DNA of 64,000 bases from Conchocele bisecta (Eukaryota; Mollusca; Bivalvia; Lucinida; Thyasiridae). The notes under the pieces were generated by a model. That model ran no database searches and was not told where the DNA came from. It saw only the letters and a program-made list of their open reading frames with translations. Location of the stretch: the NCBI GenBank assembly GCA_029237695.1, contig CM055273.1, positions 62,175,968-62,239,967 of the forward strand. Reading direction: 5' to 3'. The position numbers were made by a program, and so were the translations under genes. This document shows, piece after piece, positions 63,956-64,000 of this stretch; the first letter of the stretch is position 1, and every line of letters starts with the position of its first letter.

Positions 63956-64000
63956 CGTATCTACATTTCAAGTTCGTCACATTTCTACATATCTCCAGTT

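Overview
The window is animal nuclear DNA: split genes with GT/AG introns, about 35-40% GC by eye, and a very dense load of short inverted-repeat transposons, SINEs, a LINE and tandem arrays. I think it is a mollusc, probably a bivalve. That rests on the intron-exon style and on my memory of similar dispersed repeats in bivalve genomes; no search was run.

Three host genes can be read, none of them as one long open frame. (1) Positions 1-4555, minus strand: the first exons of a polo-like kinase (PLK1 type). The start exon (4445-4555) and a later kinase exon (2209-2325) are visible. The missing exon that carries the glycine-rich loop most likely lies in the 500-base assembly gap at 2400-2899, and the rest of the gene runs off the left edge. 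(2) Positions 11568-35923, plus strand: PINX1, the G-patch telomerase-inhibitor/ribosome-biogenesis protein, in five coding exons with an unusually long Lys-rich tail. A one-base reading-frame break lies inside the last exon. (3) Positions 56279-63551, minus strand: the C-terminal six coding exons of an oxysterol-binding-protein-related protein of the ORP5/ORP8 class (OSBPL8-like), ending in a polyglutamine tract and a C-terminal membrane anchor. Its 5' part lies beyond the right edge. The three genes have no evident shared pathway; they are neighbours only.

Between and inside these genes almost everything is mobile DNA. 7-9 kb holds TTAA-flanked MITEs and a Tc1-like transposase scrap. 10-11.5 kb is a nested MITE ending about 95 bases before the PINX1 start codon. 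12.2-18.5 kb is a composite element bounded by inverted arrays of a GTCAAAACGCCCCC motif, with a broken CR1/Jockey-like LINE and a 177-bp tandem array inside. 20.5-21.5 kb is a pogo-like element with a nested MITE. 23.1-25.6 kb is a SINE followed by a 46-bp minisatellite that runs straight into a PINX1 splice acceptor. 31.3-34.7 kb is a nested MITE plus palindromes reaching another PINX1 acceptor. 36-56 kb is a gene-free field of nested MITEs, SINEs and 158-bp repeats.

The most interesting patterns are these. Repeats appear to supply splice signals for PINX1 exons 2 and 5. A common central hairpin (core GAATCGTCTC/GAGACGATTC) occurs in MITE families whose ends are otherwise different. TTAA target duplications are supported by a matching empty site. 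Palindromic MITEs flank single exons of both PINX1 and OSBPL8. I see no operon, CRISPR array, rRNA gene or intact transposase gene.
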